A model generated the notes under the pieces. The model had not been told where the DNA came from. It made no database searches and saw only the letters and a program-made list of their open reading frames with translations. DNA of 64,000 nt from CALODL01 sp942492115 (GTDB lineage: Bacteria; Planctomycetota; Phycisphaerae; UBA1845; CAIVHJ01): assembly GCA_942492115.1 (NCBI GenBank), contig CALODL010000027.1, forward strand, positions 1 to 64,000, given 5' to 3'. This document shows positions 8,261 to 15,893 of the stretch, piece after piece. The first letter of the stretch is position 1, and every line of letters begins with the position of its first letter. Made by a program: the position numbers and the translations under genes.

Positions 8261-8665
8261 TCACAGTCGTGGGCGTGACAACCAGAATCCAATCAGGCCG
8301 TTGAGCACACGGAAGATCCACAGCCAGGCATCATCCGTGGCGTAGAAACTTGCCAAGTGACTCAGCCCGTCTGCCATGTTGAAGGCTTCGAAGATAACGT
8401 GGCTGGCGAAGCCGAAGACTGCTGCGATGATCGCCACGGGGGTCGCTGGTGTGCGGCAGGTCATCAGCACGGCATAGCCCACGACCACCCCCGGGAGCAA
8501 CGGAATGTAAATACCCGGGATCAAGTCTGTGATCCATCCTCCAGCGACGGCCCCGACCGCACCGGAGAAAATGGCGAGAATGATGACAGTCGGCTGAAGC
8601 GGGGGTTGTGTCGGACCGGGCGTCGGTTCGGGATCAGTGGTCAGGGGCGACTCTGGTTGACTCAT
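8261..8665 (-). CDS. Small integral membrane protein, unknown function
   Basis: 134 residues. A Pro/Thr-rich N-terminus of about 25 residues is followed by three to four hydrophobic helices (VIILAIFSGAVGAVAGGW, YIPLLPGVVVGYAVLM, VAIIAAVFGFASHVIF and a C-terminal WLWIFRVLNGLIGFWL). I do not recognise a family or catalytic residues. It is the first gene of a two-gene unit with the DUF309 gene. Proline-rich tails before membrane bundles are common in planctomycete hypotheticals. Confidence 0.6.
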   Translation of the reverse strand: MSQPESPLTTDPEPTPGPTQPPLQPTVIILAIFSGAVGAVAGGWITDLIPGIYIPLLPGVVVGYAVLMTCRTPATPVAIIAAVFGFASHVIFEAFNMADGLSHLASFYATDDAWLWIFRVLNGLIGFWLSRPRL

Positions 8666-8800
8666 CGGCGATGTCCTCCATGACGGGGTGTTCGCGACGC
8701 CAGAGTTGATCTTCGCACACCTTTGCGTTCATCGCCAGTGACGGCTCGGTGGCTTATTCTCAGCCAGTCGCTCAGGCGCGGCGATCGGAATCCCCGCGGA

Positions 8801-10981
8801 TCAGTCGATCCCCTTCGTGATCTCCTGGATCTCGTACTTGCCCTGATGGTCGGCGAGGTCGAGTTCGATCTGCGCGCCCAGAGGCTGACCCATCATGCTC
8901 TGGCTCAGGGGTGCCTGGTAGTTGAGGACGCCGTTTTCGATGTCAGCTTCCCATGGCCCGAGAAAGGTCAGGGTCACCGTACGCTGGTCTGCCGTGTTGC
9001 GGAGAGACACGCGTGTACCGATGCCAACGGTCTCGGTCGAGATTTCACTGGGATCAATCAGCTGGGCCTTGTTCAGCTGGCCCTGAATCTCCGCGGCGCG
9101 AGCGCGCAGGAGATCGCGCTCTTCGAGAGCAAATTTGTATTCGGAGTTTTCGCTGAGGTCGCCGCGCTCAGCGGCTTCACCGATGGCCTTGGCGTTTTCC
9201 TTCATCTTGACGTTCATCAGCTCAGCGAGTTCCATCTCGCGTCTGAGTTTGCCCGGCGGCGTACAGAACAACAACTCCAGATCCTCCCACGGCTCAATAC
9301 GCTGTTTGACAAACAGTTCGTCGGCGAACTGCCGCCGGATATGGCCCATCATTTCATTGGTGATGGCATCAGTCAGGCGATTGGACCGTTGGATCTGGGT
9401 GCGCAGTGCATCGGCCATCCCGGCATCGATGGTGCCCAGGCAATCGTTGAACCGCGCCATCTTACGCGCGGTCAGTGTTGCGCGAATGCGCGTTCGAGCT
9501 TCGCGTCCGACTTCCGGGTCGAGGCGGTCGGTCTGGTCGAGAACGCTGAAGATCCGGGTCAGTAGTGTGACGAGGGGGGGAACCTCGAACTGGGTGACGT
9601 TCTTGGGGCCCTGGTATAGCCAGCACAACCCATTGATGTTGGCGATGGGATCGGCCAGGATCGTCTGAGGGATGTCTTTGAGCAGTTCACCATGTCCAGC
9701 GTCGACGAGGTTGGCAACCACTTCATCGCACCGCGCCGGATTGAGCCCAGGTAGAACCGCTGCGAAGTCCTGGGGCCATTCCTCGGGGCGGCTGTGGCGG
9801 ATGACCCTCAGGGCCAGGCCGATGAACACGTCGGCTTCGAGATCATCAAGCGCCTCGCGGATGGTGTCCGACTGCCCAATGATGCGCATTACCGCGGTAT
9901 CATCTTGCGGCAAGCCGCGCAACCTGTTGATCTCGCCTACGACCAACCACGCTCCAAGGGCGTAGGTGTCGCGAGTTTTTTCGAGAGCGGCAGCCTCGAC
10001 GGCCACGGCATCGGCCAGCTTGCCCAGCAGTTCGTCATTGGGCTCTTCTTTACGATCGCGACACTCGCGCATGTACTCGGCAACGGTGTCGTGCCAGGAC
10101 TTGGGGCTGAGCTTTGGATTGAATTTTTCCCAGGCTGCCTCCTCGAGCGAGACTTCATGCTGCTCGTAGGTGATCATCACTGGGTTGCGGCCTTCGAGAC
10201 GGACGCGACTGATCTTGCGCAATGTTGCTCTGAGTTTGGTCCACCACTTGGCCCAGTCATCGTGGGCAATATGCCGGGGACACAGCATCGACTCGAGCTG
10301 ATCTGAAGTCATGCGATTGTCATGAGCTTGCAGAATGGTCAGAACAATGTCCGCTGGCTCACTCTTGAGCTTCGCCGCGAATGCATCCGGATCAAAGCGA
10401 CTGAGGACGCGGAAGTCGTGGGGTTCCGCGTATTCGTATTCGTCGCCGAGGCTGACCGGATCACAAATCTCTTCACCGCTCGGAGTCTCGAGCCGTACCG
10501 TCCACGTGTCGCGATCGATGTTGATGACTTTGGCCGGGGGGCCGTCGTCCTTGTGGGCCAGGAACGAACCTTCTTCGATGCACAGGCAGATCTCGAGCGT
10601 CTGCATTGCGCGGCGAATCGGTTTGCCGCCACGCAGGCCGGAAATCTCCATGAGGGTACTCAGGCCCTCGATATCGGCGTAGGCTTGCTCGTACATCTCC
10701 GCTGCGCGGTTGCGGAACTCCTCGTTCTTGGAGAAGAAACGCAGGAATTTTGCGCTATGCCGGATTGCAGCGCGCGCCTCGAGACGAGCGCACAGGGTGT
10801 CGATCGCCGACCAGGCGAGGGCCTCTGGCGAGTCGTTCTTCGTCTGCTTGACGACCAGCTCGAGGACATCGGTCCATTTCTCGATGGGGGCGCTGGTGTC
10901 CTCAGCAATTTCCAGCCACGCTTCTTCCGCTTCGCGGACGTTGCCGGATTGTGCTGCCTGCAATGCTTCGTCAATTGTCAT
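8801..10981 (-). CDS. greA: Giant GreA-type transcript cleavage/elongation factor
   Basis: A 726-residue protein whose last ~155 residues are a complete Gre factor. A coiled-coil hairpin has the acidic tip GDLSENSEYKFA (Asp near residue 608), which reaches into the RNA polymerase secondary channel to stimulate cleavage of backtracked RNA. A C-terminal FKBP-like domain follows (GTRVSLRN, LGPWEADI, PLSQSMMGQPLGAQIEL). The first ~560 residues are an all-helical extension with no recognised motif. Classical GreA is ~158 residues; chlamydial GreA (~715) has this same long-N-terminus layout, and the planctomycete form is probably its relative. The start codon is preceded by GGGGGAG and by a perfect inverted repeat in the leader. 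Confidence 0.83.
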   Translation of the reverse strand: MTIDEALQAAQSGNVREAEEAWLEIAEDTSAPIEKWTDVLELVVKQTKNDSPEALAWSAIDTLCARLEARAAIRHSAKFLRFFSKNEEFRNRAAEMYEQAYADIEGLSTLMEISGLRGGKPIRRAMQTLEICLCIEEGSFLAHKDDGPPAKVINIDRDTWTVRLETPSGEEICDPVSLGDEYEYAEPHDFRVLSRFDPDAFAAKLKSEPADIVLTILQAHDNRMTSDQLESMLCPRHIAHDDWAKWWTKLRATLRKISRVRLEGRNPVMITYEQHEVSLEEAAWEKFNPKLSPKSWHDTVAEYMRECRDRKEEPNDELLGKLADAVAVEAAALEKTRDTYALGAWLVVGEINRLRGLPQDDTAVMRIIGQSDTIREALDDLEADVFIGLALRVIRHSRPEEWPQDFAAVLPGLNPARCDEVVANLVDAGHGELLKDIPQTILADPIANINGLCWLYQGPKNVTQFEVPPLVTLLTRIFSVLDQTDRLDPEVGREARTRIRATLTARKMARFNDCLGTIDAGMADALRTQIQRSNRLTDAITNEMMGHIRRQFADELFVKQRIEPWEDLELLFCTPPGKLRREMELAELMNVKMKENAKAIGEAAERGDLSENSEYKFALEERDLLRARAAEIQGQLNKAQLIDPSEISTETVGIGTRVSLRNTADQRTVTLTFLGPWEADIENGVLNYQAPLSQSMMGQPLGAQIELDLADHQGKYEIQEITKGID

Positions 10982-10998
10982 AAGTCAACAACTCCCCC

Positions 10999-11023
10999 GC
11001 TGGAGTACCTGGGGCACTCCAGC
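10999..11023. repeat. Perfect inverted repeat in the giant greA leader
   Basis: GCTGGAGT (10999-11006) and ACTCCAGC (11016-11023) form a perfect 8-bp stem with a 9-base loop, 18 bases upstream of the greA ATG on the minus strand. There is no T-tract, so it is not an intrinsic terminator. A 5'-leader structure or operator is possible. A second GC-rich inverted repeat (GGCGCCG/CGGCGCC, 11072-11102) lies further upstream in the same divergent spacer. Confidence 0.45.
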
Positions 11024-11238
11024 TTGGATGTTGGCATGGCCATGGCTGAAGTCTGTCTTAGGGTTACGATTGGCGCCGCCGAATTACCGCATCATCGGCG
11101 CCCCGACGTCAGTAGCATTGTGGCACGAAAACACCTGGATGTCGAGCGGTTCCGTCAGACCAGTGCTCGACAAGAGCGGGTGACCAGGCATACGATTGAG
11201 TCGGCTACCGACCGCTTCCACACACCGACAGGGATAAT

Positions 11239-12096
11239 ATGAGAGTCCTCAGCCTGTGCATCACCCTCTCGATTTGTGCCACCGTGCTCGCTCAGGTCCC
11301 AGGTCGTCCCGGACCTGCTCCTCGTCGCAAAGCTTTGCAGGCCAAAAAGACCCGAGCACAAAGAACAGCACAGAGGACCCGTCAGCTGGTGCACGATCTC
11401 AACAGGATGGTGCCCGAGGTCACATTCGATGCCGACTCGCTGGACACCGTTTTCGACTGGCTCGTTGATCAGGGCGTTGGCAACCTCGTGGTCGACTGGC
11501 GGGCGATCGAGAACACCACGACAGTGGATCGTTCGACTCCCGTCACGCTGCGCCTGAGCCAGGTGACCGTTGGCGAGGTCATCAACGTGGTTCTCGAGCA
11601 GGTTTCTTCCGCTGCCCCGACCGACGACGAACGACTGACGTACATCATTGCCGACGGCATCATGCGGGTCTCGATCCGTGAGACCTTTGCCAGAGAGATG
11701 TTCACGCGCAAGTACTATGTCGAGGACCTGTTGTTTACCAAGACGGCCAACGAGCTTCAGCCGTTCATCCGCGTCGGTTCAGAATTCTCCTATGTGCGTA
11801 CACTGCAGCCGGTTGTTGCCAGTGGTGCGGCGGCCATGGCGCCAGACGTCGATGTGATTGATACGGGAACCCACTTCGGGCCCGGCGGACCGGAGTATGG
11901 CGTCCCCGAGTTCACCGAGATGCGTGACCGGGAGCTGGCCAGCCTCATCGATCTGCTGGAGAGCATCCGTCCGGACACATGGGTCAGTGGCGGCGGTCGG
12001 GGCACCATTCGCCCCTTCGGGGAGTACCTGGTCATTACCCAGAGTATCGAAATGCACGAGATGATCGGTGGCGCTTTCCGAAAGTCACCGCAATAG
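11239..12096 (+). CDS. Secreted STN-like (secretin N-terminal type) protein, copy 1
   Basis: 285 residues with a Sec signal (LCITLSICATVLAQ) and a basic Arg/Lys-rich stretch. It then has an STN/secretin-N-like alpha-beta unit: LDTVFDWLVDQGVGNLVVDW, a T-PVTLRL strand, and an NVVLEQV helix. The C-terminal half has a second alpha-beta unit with MRDRELASLIDLLESIRPDTW, G-GGRGTIRPF and EMHEMIGG. Such single STN proteins are frequent in planctomycetes and resemble the periplasmic part of type II secretion secretins, but no outer-membrane pore domain is present. A homologous gene follows 90 bases downstream in the same direction, so the pair arose by tandem duplication. Function unknown; a periplasmic adaptor is the likeliest role. 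Confidence 0.6.
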   Translation: MRVLSLCITLSICATVLAQVPGRPGPAPRRKALQAKKTRAQRTAQRTRQLVHDLNRMVPEVTFDADSLDTVFDWLVDQGVGNLVVDWRAIENTTTVDRSTPVTLRLSQVTVGEVINVVLEQVSSAAPTDDERLTYIIADGIMRVSIRETFAREMFTRKYYVEDLLFTKTANELQPFIRVGSEFSYVRTLQPVVASGAAAMAPDVDVIDTGTHFGPGGPEYGVPEFTEMRDRELASLIDLLESIRPDTWVSGGGRGTIRPFGEYLVITQSIEMHEMIGGAFRKSPQ

Positions 12097-12186
12097 CCTT
12101 GCACGTGATCCAGAGCAAACAGCGTATTTCGAATTCGCTCGTGCGGATTCAGTTCATATTCTGAAATCAGCAACTGGAGGCCTGTC

Positions 12187-12975
12187 ATGCGCAAGCAAGC
12201 GTACACGGTTGGTGTCTGCGCGATCGTCGCGAATCTTGGGGGAGGCGCTTTGGCCGAAACCTCGGTTCGCAGCCCCGAACAGCGAACCATGGCAGTCGTA
12301 CGGGATCTATCGCGGCAGGTCCCACACGTGTCGTTCGAAGAGGAACCGTTCGTCGACGTCATCGAGTGGCTGCGCACAGCCGGGCTCAAGAACATCATGG
12401 TCCGCTGGCGTACACTCGAGACCTACGGCCATGTCGATCGCGAAACGCCGGTGACCGTCGAATTGCATGACATGCCGCTGATGGAAGTACTCGATTGGAT
12501 TCTCTCGGATGTCTCACAGGAGGCCCCGCAGGAGGAACGATTGCGCTATCAGATTGATCGGGGCGTGATCGTCATCGCGCCGCAACGTAGCTTCGATCAG
12601 GAAATGGTCGTACGAGTCTACGACGTCGAACACCTGCTGCAGGGCCGGTGGTTTTGGGCCGATGCTCCCGAAATCAACGTGGCCGAAAACGACTCCGGGG
12701 CAGGTGGCGGAGCGGGTGGATCGTCTACTGCGGGTGGAGTGATCTTGACCGGGGGAGAGGCCCGGGCCGATTTTGATTTCAGTACGCGCAGGACTGATCA
12801 ACTCGAGCGCCTGATCGAGGTCCTCCATACGTTGCACCCCGACACCTGGGACGTGTACGGAGGCACCGGCACCATCCGCTTCATGAACGGCCGCCTCGTC
12901 ATCAACCAGGCAACGCATGTTCACGAGATGATAGGGGGCTTGCGGAGCACCTCCCGCAAACGTGTTTCTCGTTGA
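12187..12975 (+). CDS. Secreted STN-like protein, copy 2
   Basis: 262 residues, signal peptide ending near GGGALAE. It is collinear with the upstream paralogue: VIEWLRTAGLKNIMVRW, ETPVTVELHDMPLMEVLDWI, a Gly/Ser-rich spacer where copy 1 has its own insertion, then QLERLIEVLHTLHPDTW, GGTGTIRFMNG and THVHEMIGGL. The shared PDTW...GTIR...HEMIGG tail is a useful local signature. A good ribosome-binding site (GGAGG) precedes the ATG. The central insertion has expanded glycines (AGGGAGGSSTAGG). Probably exported with the first copy and possibly partnering with it. Confidence 0.6.
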   Translation: MRKQAYTVGVCAIVANLGGGALAETSVRSPEQRTMAVVRDLSRQVPHVSFEEEPFVDVIEWLRTAGLKNIMVRWRTLETYGHVDRETPVTVELHDMPLMEVLDWILSDVSQEAPQEERLRYQIDRGVIVIAPQRSFDQEMVVRVYDVEHLLQGRWFWADAPEINVAENDSGAGGGAGGSSTAGGVILTGGEARADFDFSTRRTDQLERLIEVLHTLHPDTWDVYGGTGTIRFMNGRLVINQATHVHEMIGGLRSTSRKRVSR

Positions 12976-13017
12976 GTGCGTTTGCGTGCACCATCGGGCG
13001 GTTCAGGTCACGTTAAC

Positions 13018-13443
13018 TCAGGGAACGGAATTCGAGTCCGTTGCAGGCTCGAGGGACTTGTTGAGCATGTAGTCTTCGCGGCGGGTGACGGCCACACGGG
13101 TGACAATCCAGATGTCCCCATCGAGATAGACCGTGACTTCGACAGGGTCTCCGATTTTGACTTCCTGAACGCCGGCGCTGATGCCGTTAATGAAGATTTC
13201 GGTCTCTTGGGTGATGTGGCCGAAAAACTCCATCGGTTCGTCATTGGGGCGTTTTCGCCAACTCATGGCGACACGTCCGGTGTTGACATCGATGCTTTCG
13301 GCGATACCGGAGACCGCGTGATACTTGCGTTCAGCAGCCTCGCGGCGACAACCGGCCGTCATCCACAGGCCCAGCGTCAGTACGGCCAGGATGGCGAAGT
13401 GGATTGCGGAGGATGTCTCGTGGTGTGCGGGTATTCTGTACAT
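13018..13443 (-). CDS. Small lipoprotein, unknown function
   Basis: 141 residues starting at the ATG at 13443. A hydrophobic segment (FAILAVLTLGLWMTAGC) ends in a lipobox with Cys near residue 31. The mature part has alternating beta-strands (HAVSGIAESIDVNTGRVAMSW, TEIFINGISAGVQEVKIGDPVEVTVYLDG) resembling a small OB/SH3-like barrel of the DUF5666-type kind: metal or ligand 'ITQETEIFING' followed by 'IKxGDxVEV'. I would not assign a function. The frame extends upstream to 13506 without a better start. Confidence 0.55.
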   Translation of the reverse strand: MYRIPAHHETSSAIHFAILAVLTLGLWMTAGCRREAAERKYHAVSGIAESIDVNTGRVAMSWRKRPNDEPMEFFGHITQETEIFINGISAGVQEVKIGDPVEVTVYLDGDIWIVTRVAVTRREDYMLNKSLEPATDSNSVP

Positions 13444-13773
13444 GCGTCCTCGATCGGAGCTCGACTCAAGCCCTATTGAATTATGCGCTCCGGGCGGGCG
13501 AGTCAAGCGCGCACCACCTCTGTGGTTAAGAGGACGCCTCTTGTTGCCTCATCGTCTATTGGTCCAAGAAGTTAGGGCTTGCCAGGTGCCGAGTCTCCGC
13601 TAAACTGAATCAGTCTGATCGTGCCATTCTCAGCGGGTGAGCGGTTGCAGCCACCACCGCCTTCATCGAACGAATCCAAGAACAAGACTGTGTCGGACCC
13701 CGGAAGCGCAGAACTTCCTTGGTATTTTCCCGTCGCCCATGTGGGTTTTGCGGGTCGGAGGGTGCCGGAGCCC
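13444..13773. other. Divergent intergenic region
   Basis: 330 bases between the small lipoprotein gene and the ECF sigma gene. It holds one reasonable sigma70-like promoter toward the sigma gene (13579-13606). An in-frame GTG at 13621 could add 51 low-complexity residues to the sigma factor. No other motif is seen. Confidence 0.4.
13579..13606 (+). promoter_or_regulatory. Candidate promoter for ECF sigma/anti-sigma pair
   Basis: TTGCCA (13579-13584, one mismatch to the -35 consensus), a 16-base spacer and TAAACT (13601-13606). Transcription would start close to the GTG at 13621, which leaves open whether translation begins there or at the ATG at 13774. Confidence 0.45.
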
Positions 13774-14328
13774 ATGGCCACAACCGGTTCTGATCATGAC
13801 GATACTGCCCTGGCGCGCTTTGCAGCGGGTGACCCGGCCGAAGACGTCTTCGAATGTGCCGTTCCCGCACTGACCGGCATGATCCGTGGATACTTGATGT
13901 GGTTCGGTGCGCGCAATGAGGCCGTGGAGGACCTTGCGCAGGAGGCGCTCGTGCGCGTCTATTTGCACAGGGGGCGGCGCAACGGCACGAGTGTCCCGGC
14001 ACTCCGGGGCTGGGTGCAGGCATTGTGTCGGAATCTCGTCATCGACAGTGCACGCTGCGCTCGAACGGAGCCCGTGACTGTCGTTCCAGCGCGGCCGGAG
14101 GGTTCGATGCGTGACGTTCGCCGTCATCTCGAGCAATGCATCGTAGAACTGCGCGAGCCGGACGCGACGGTGTTCCGTTTGCGCTATGACCTCGGGTGGG
14201 CGCCATCGCGCATTGCCCAGCTGTTCGGTTGGAAGGTCCGCAACTGTGAGCTCGTCCTGGCGCGAGCCAAGGCGACGGTTGGCCTGTGTTTGAGACGCAA
14301 GGGCTACGACATCAAGGCCGGATCCTAG
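13774..14328 (+). CDS. ECF-type RNA polymerase sigma factor
   Basis: 184 residues from the ATG at 13774. The region-2 helix core is NEAVEDLAQEALVRVY, followed by ALRGWVQALCRNLVIDSAR as in sigma70 region 2.4. The region-4 helix-turn-helix is FRLRYDLGWAPSRIAQLFGW with LVLARAKATVGLCLRR, as in ECF factors of the planctomycete type. An upstream GTG (13621) would add 51 Pro/Ser-rich residues; I prefer the ATG because conserved sequence begins just after it. The gene 14 bases downstream encodes a one-helix membrane protein with a CPRC motif, so the two probably form a sigma/anti-sigma unit. Confidence 0.75.
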   Translation: MATTGSDHDDTALARFAAGDPAEDVFECAVPALTGMIRGYLMWFGARNEAVEDLAQEALVRVYLHRGRRNGTSVPALRGWVQALCRNLVIDSARCARTEPVTVVPARPEGSMRDVRRHLEQCIVELREPDATVFRLRYDLGWAPSRIAQLFGWKVRNCELVLARAKATVGLCLRRKGYDIKAGS

Positions 14329-14342
14329 AAAGTGGTGCTATC

Positions 14343-14897
14343 ATGAATCTGGATGAACTGTTGAACGATCGTCAAGCTGAACTGGCACGGGCTCTGCGTG
14401 TGGAACGGCTGGGACCGGCCTGTTTGCCATTCGCCGAACTGGGGGCGGCGATACTGACACCACATGCTGCTGATCACGTCGACTCGTGCCCGCGTTGCTC
14501 GACATTGCGTGCCCGCCTCCTGACCAGCGGGCAGATGTCGACAAGTCAACTTGCTGCCGTCGAGACACTGGCTCTCGAGGAATGCGCGACGCCGAGGCGT
14601 TGGCGCATTCTGAGCGTGCTGGGTCCGATTGCTTCGGTGGCCTGTCTCGGAGCCGCGTTCATCCTGTGGTCGGGTCGTCCATCGGGGATTGAACCCTGTG
14701 TTCGACTGCAGACTCTCGTGTTCGAGAGCCGTCGGGATGTTGATCGAGCCCTGAACCTCTTGGGCACGCGGGCGCGAGATGATGGGACGGTTGAGCGCCT
14801 GCAGGCCCACAATGCCGCATTGCGCGCCGAAGTGCAGTCCCTGGTGGAACGCTTCGAAGTCTTGCTTCAGGAGGTCCGCCAAGAGCCCGCGCAATAA
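14343..14897 (+). CDS. Putative membrane-anchored anti-sigma factor
   Basis: 184 residues. The N-terminal cytoplasmic part contains HAADHVDSCPRC, a His-x3-Cys-x2-Cys pattern like zinc-binding anti-sigma domains. One transmembrane helix follows (ILSVLGPIASVACLGAAFILW, residues about 97-117). The periplasmic tail ends in a heptad-rich coiled coil (VERLQAHNAALRAEVQSLVERFEVLLQEV). It directly follows an ECF sigma gene, with which it is probably co-transcribed. The pairing and zinc motif support an anti-sigma role, but I cannot confirm the fold. Confidence 0.55.
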   Translation: MNLDELLNDRQAELARALRVERLGPACLPFAELGAAILTPHAADHVDSCPRCSTLRARLLTSGQMSTSQLAAVETLALEECATPRRWRILSVLGPIASVACLGAAFILWSGRPSGIEPCVRLQTLVFESRRDVDRALNLLGTRARDDGTVERLQAHNAALRAEVQSLVERFEVLLQEVRQEPAQ

Positions 14898-14952
14898 AAA
14901 ACGAGCTGCCACGACCAACTCAGCTCCATCTGAGGTCGGTCCTAGCAGCTCG
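14896..14952 (-). terminator. Intrinsic terminator, possibly bidirectional
   Basis: CGAGCTGC (14902-14909) pairs with GCAGCTCG (14945-14952). Inside it CGACC pairs with GGTCG and CTCAG with CTGAG around a short loop, making a long interrupted hairpin. On the minus strand it is followed by a T6 run (A6 at 14896-14901), so it terminates the OmpA gene. It may also stop the convergent anti-sigma transcript. Confidence 0.75.
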
Positions 14953-14999
14953 ATGTTCAGTCACGCCCAGCGGGCGATCGAGTGTGTCGTCACACGTGT

Positions 15000-15671
15000 T
15001 TAGCGCGCTGCCAATTTCGGGTCGACAGCAAATATTTCGACCCGGCGGTTCTTGGCCTTGGCTGACTTGGTCGAGTTTTCGACCAATGGGCGGTGTTCGC
15101 CCCAACCGCACGCGACCAGATGCCCTCCGGAGATCCCCGAAGTCTGCAATTGGCGAACAACGGCCAGTGCGCGCTGAGCTGACAGTTCGCGATTGTCCTT
15201 CCAGCCGCTCTTGCGAATCGGATCACTGTCCGTGTGGCCGAATACATAGATATCTTTGTCCGGGAAGTTGGACTTGATTTCGCTGGCCAGCTGGTTCAGC
15301 AACTGCATGCTTTCCTTGCGAACAGTCGTGCGTCCTGCCGGAAACAGCACGCTGCCTTCGATGGCAACCATTGCTCCGCCAGGAACGGCCTGCCAGTCAC
15401 CTGGCAGTTCCGTACGCGGTGGGGGCGTATTGGCCAACTGTCCGCGCAGCAGATCCACTTCGCTTTGTGCCGCGATGAGATTTCCGCGGCACGCATCCAG
15501 CTCTGATCGTGACACACCCGAATCGTTGCGCAGTCGATCAAGCTCCATGTTCAGCATGCGATTTTCTTCTTCGAGTGTCGAGATGCGCACCTTGGGATCA
15601 TCGCAGCCTGTGAGGAACAGTGCTGTGGACAACAGGATCCCGGCGCCCGCTAATCTTCTACCGTGAAGCAT
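15000..15671 (-). CDS. OmpA-family peptidoglycan-binding lipoprotein
   Basis: 223 residues. The lipoprotein signal (AGAGILLSTALFLTGC) is followed by a coiled-coil stretch (STLEEENRMLNMELDRLRND) and then an OmpA/MotB C-terminal domain: VLFPAGRTTVRKESMQLLNQLA, DIYVFGHTDSDPI, NRELSAQRALAVVRQL and NRRVEIFAV. The HTDSDPI, LSAQRA and NRRVEI elements bind diaminopimelate-containing peptidoglycan, so the protein probably tethers the outer membrane or envelope to the wall. The start at 15671 is chosen because AAGGAG lies 6 bases upstream; an earlier in-frame ATG adds 10 residues. A strong terminator follows. Confidence 0.85.
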   Translation of the reverse strand: MLHGRRLAGAGILLSTALFLTGCDDPKVRISTLEEENRMLNMELDRLRNDSGVSRSELDACRGNLIAAQSEVDLLRGQLANTPPPRTELPGDWQAVPGGAMVAIEGSVLFPAGRTTVRKESMQLLNQLASEIKSNFPDKDIYVFGHTDSDPIRKSGWKDNRELSAQRALAVVRQLQTSGISGGHLVACGWGEHRPLVENSTKSAKAKNRRVEIFAVDPKLAAR

Positions 15672-15893
15672 GGCAAACTCCTTCATTGCTTTAGCGTGCA
15701 CTTGAGCTGCACTGATCCAGTAGGGATCAGGCAGTATCAGGGTAAATTATACCCATCTTGTCACGATTTCAATGATATGCAGCAAGTATCCTTGCGCCTG
15801 GCCCGTCGGGTGATCAGGGCAACCCGTGCGCGAGTGGCCACGGGCCGAGTCAGATGGCGGCGCTGCGAGCGGCAGGTGTGGAGTCCGTGCGAC

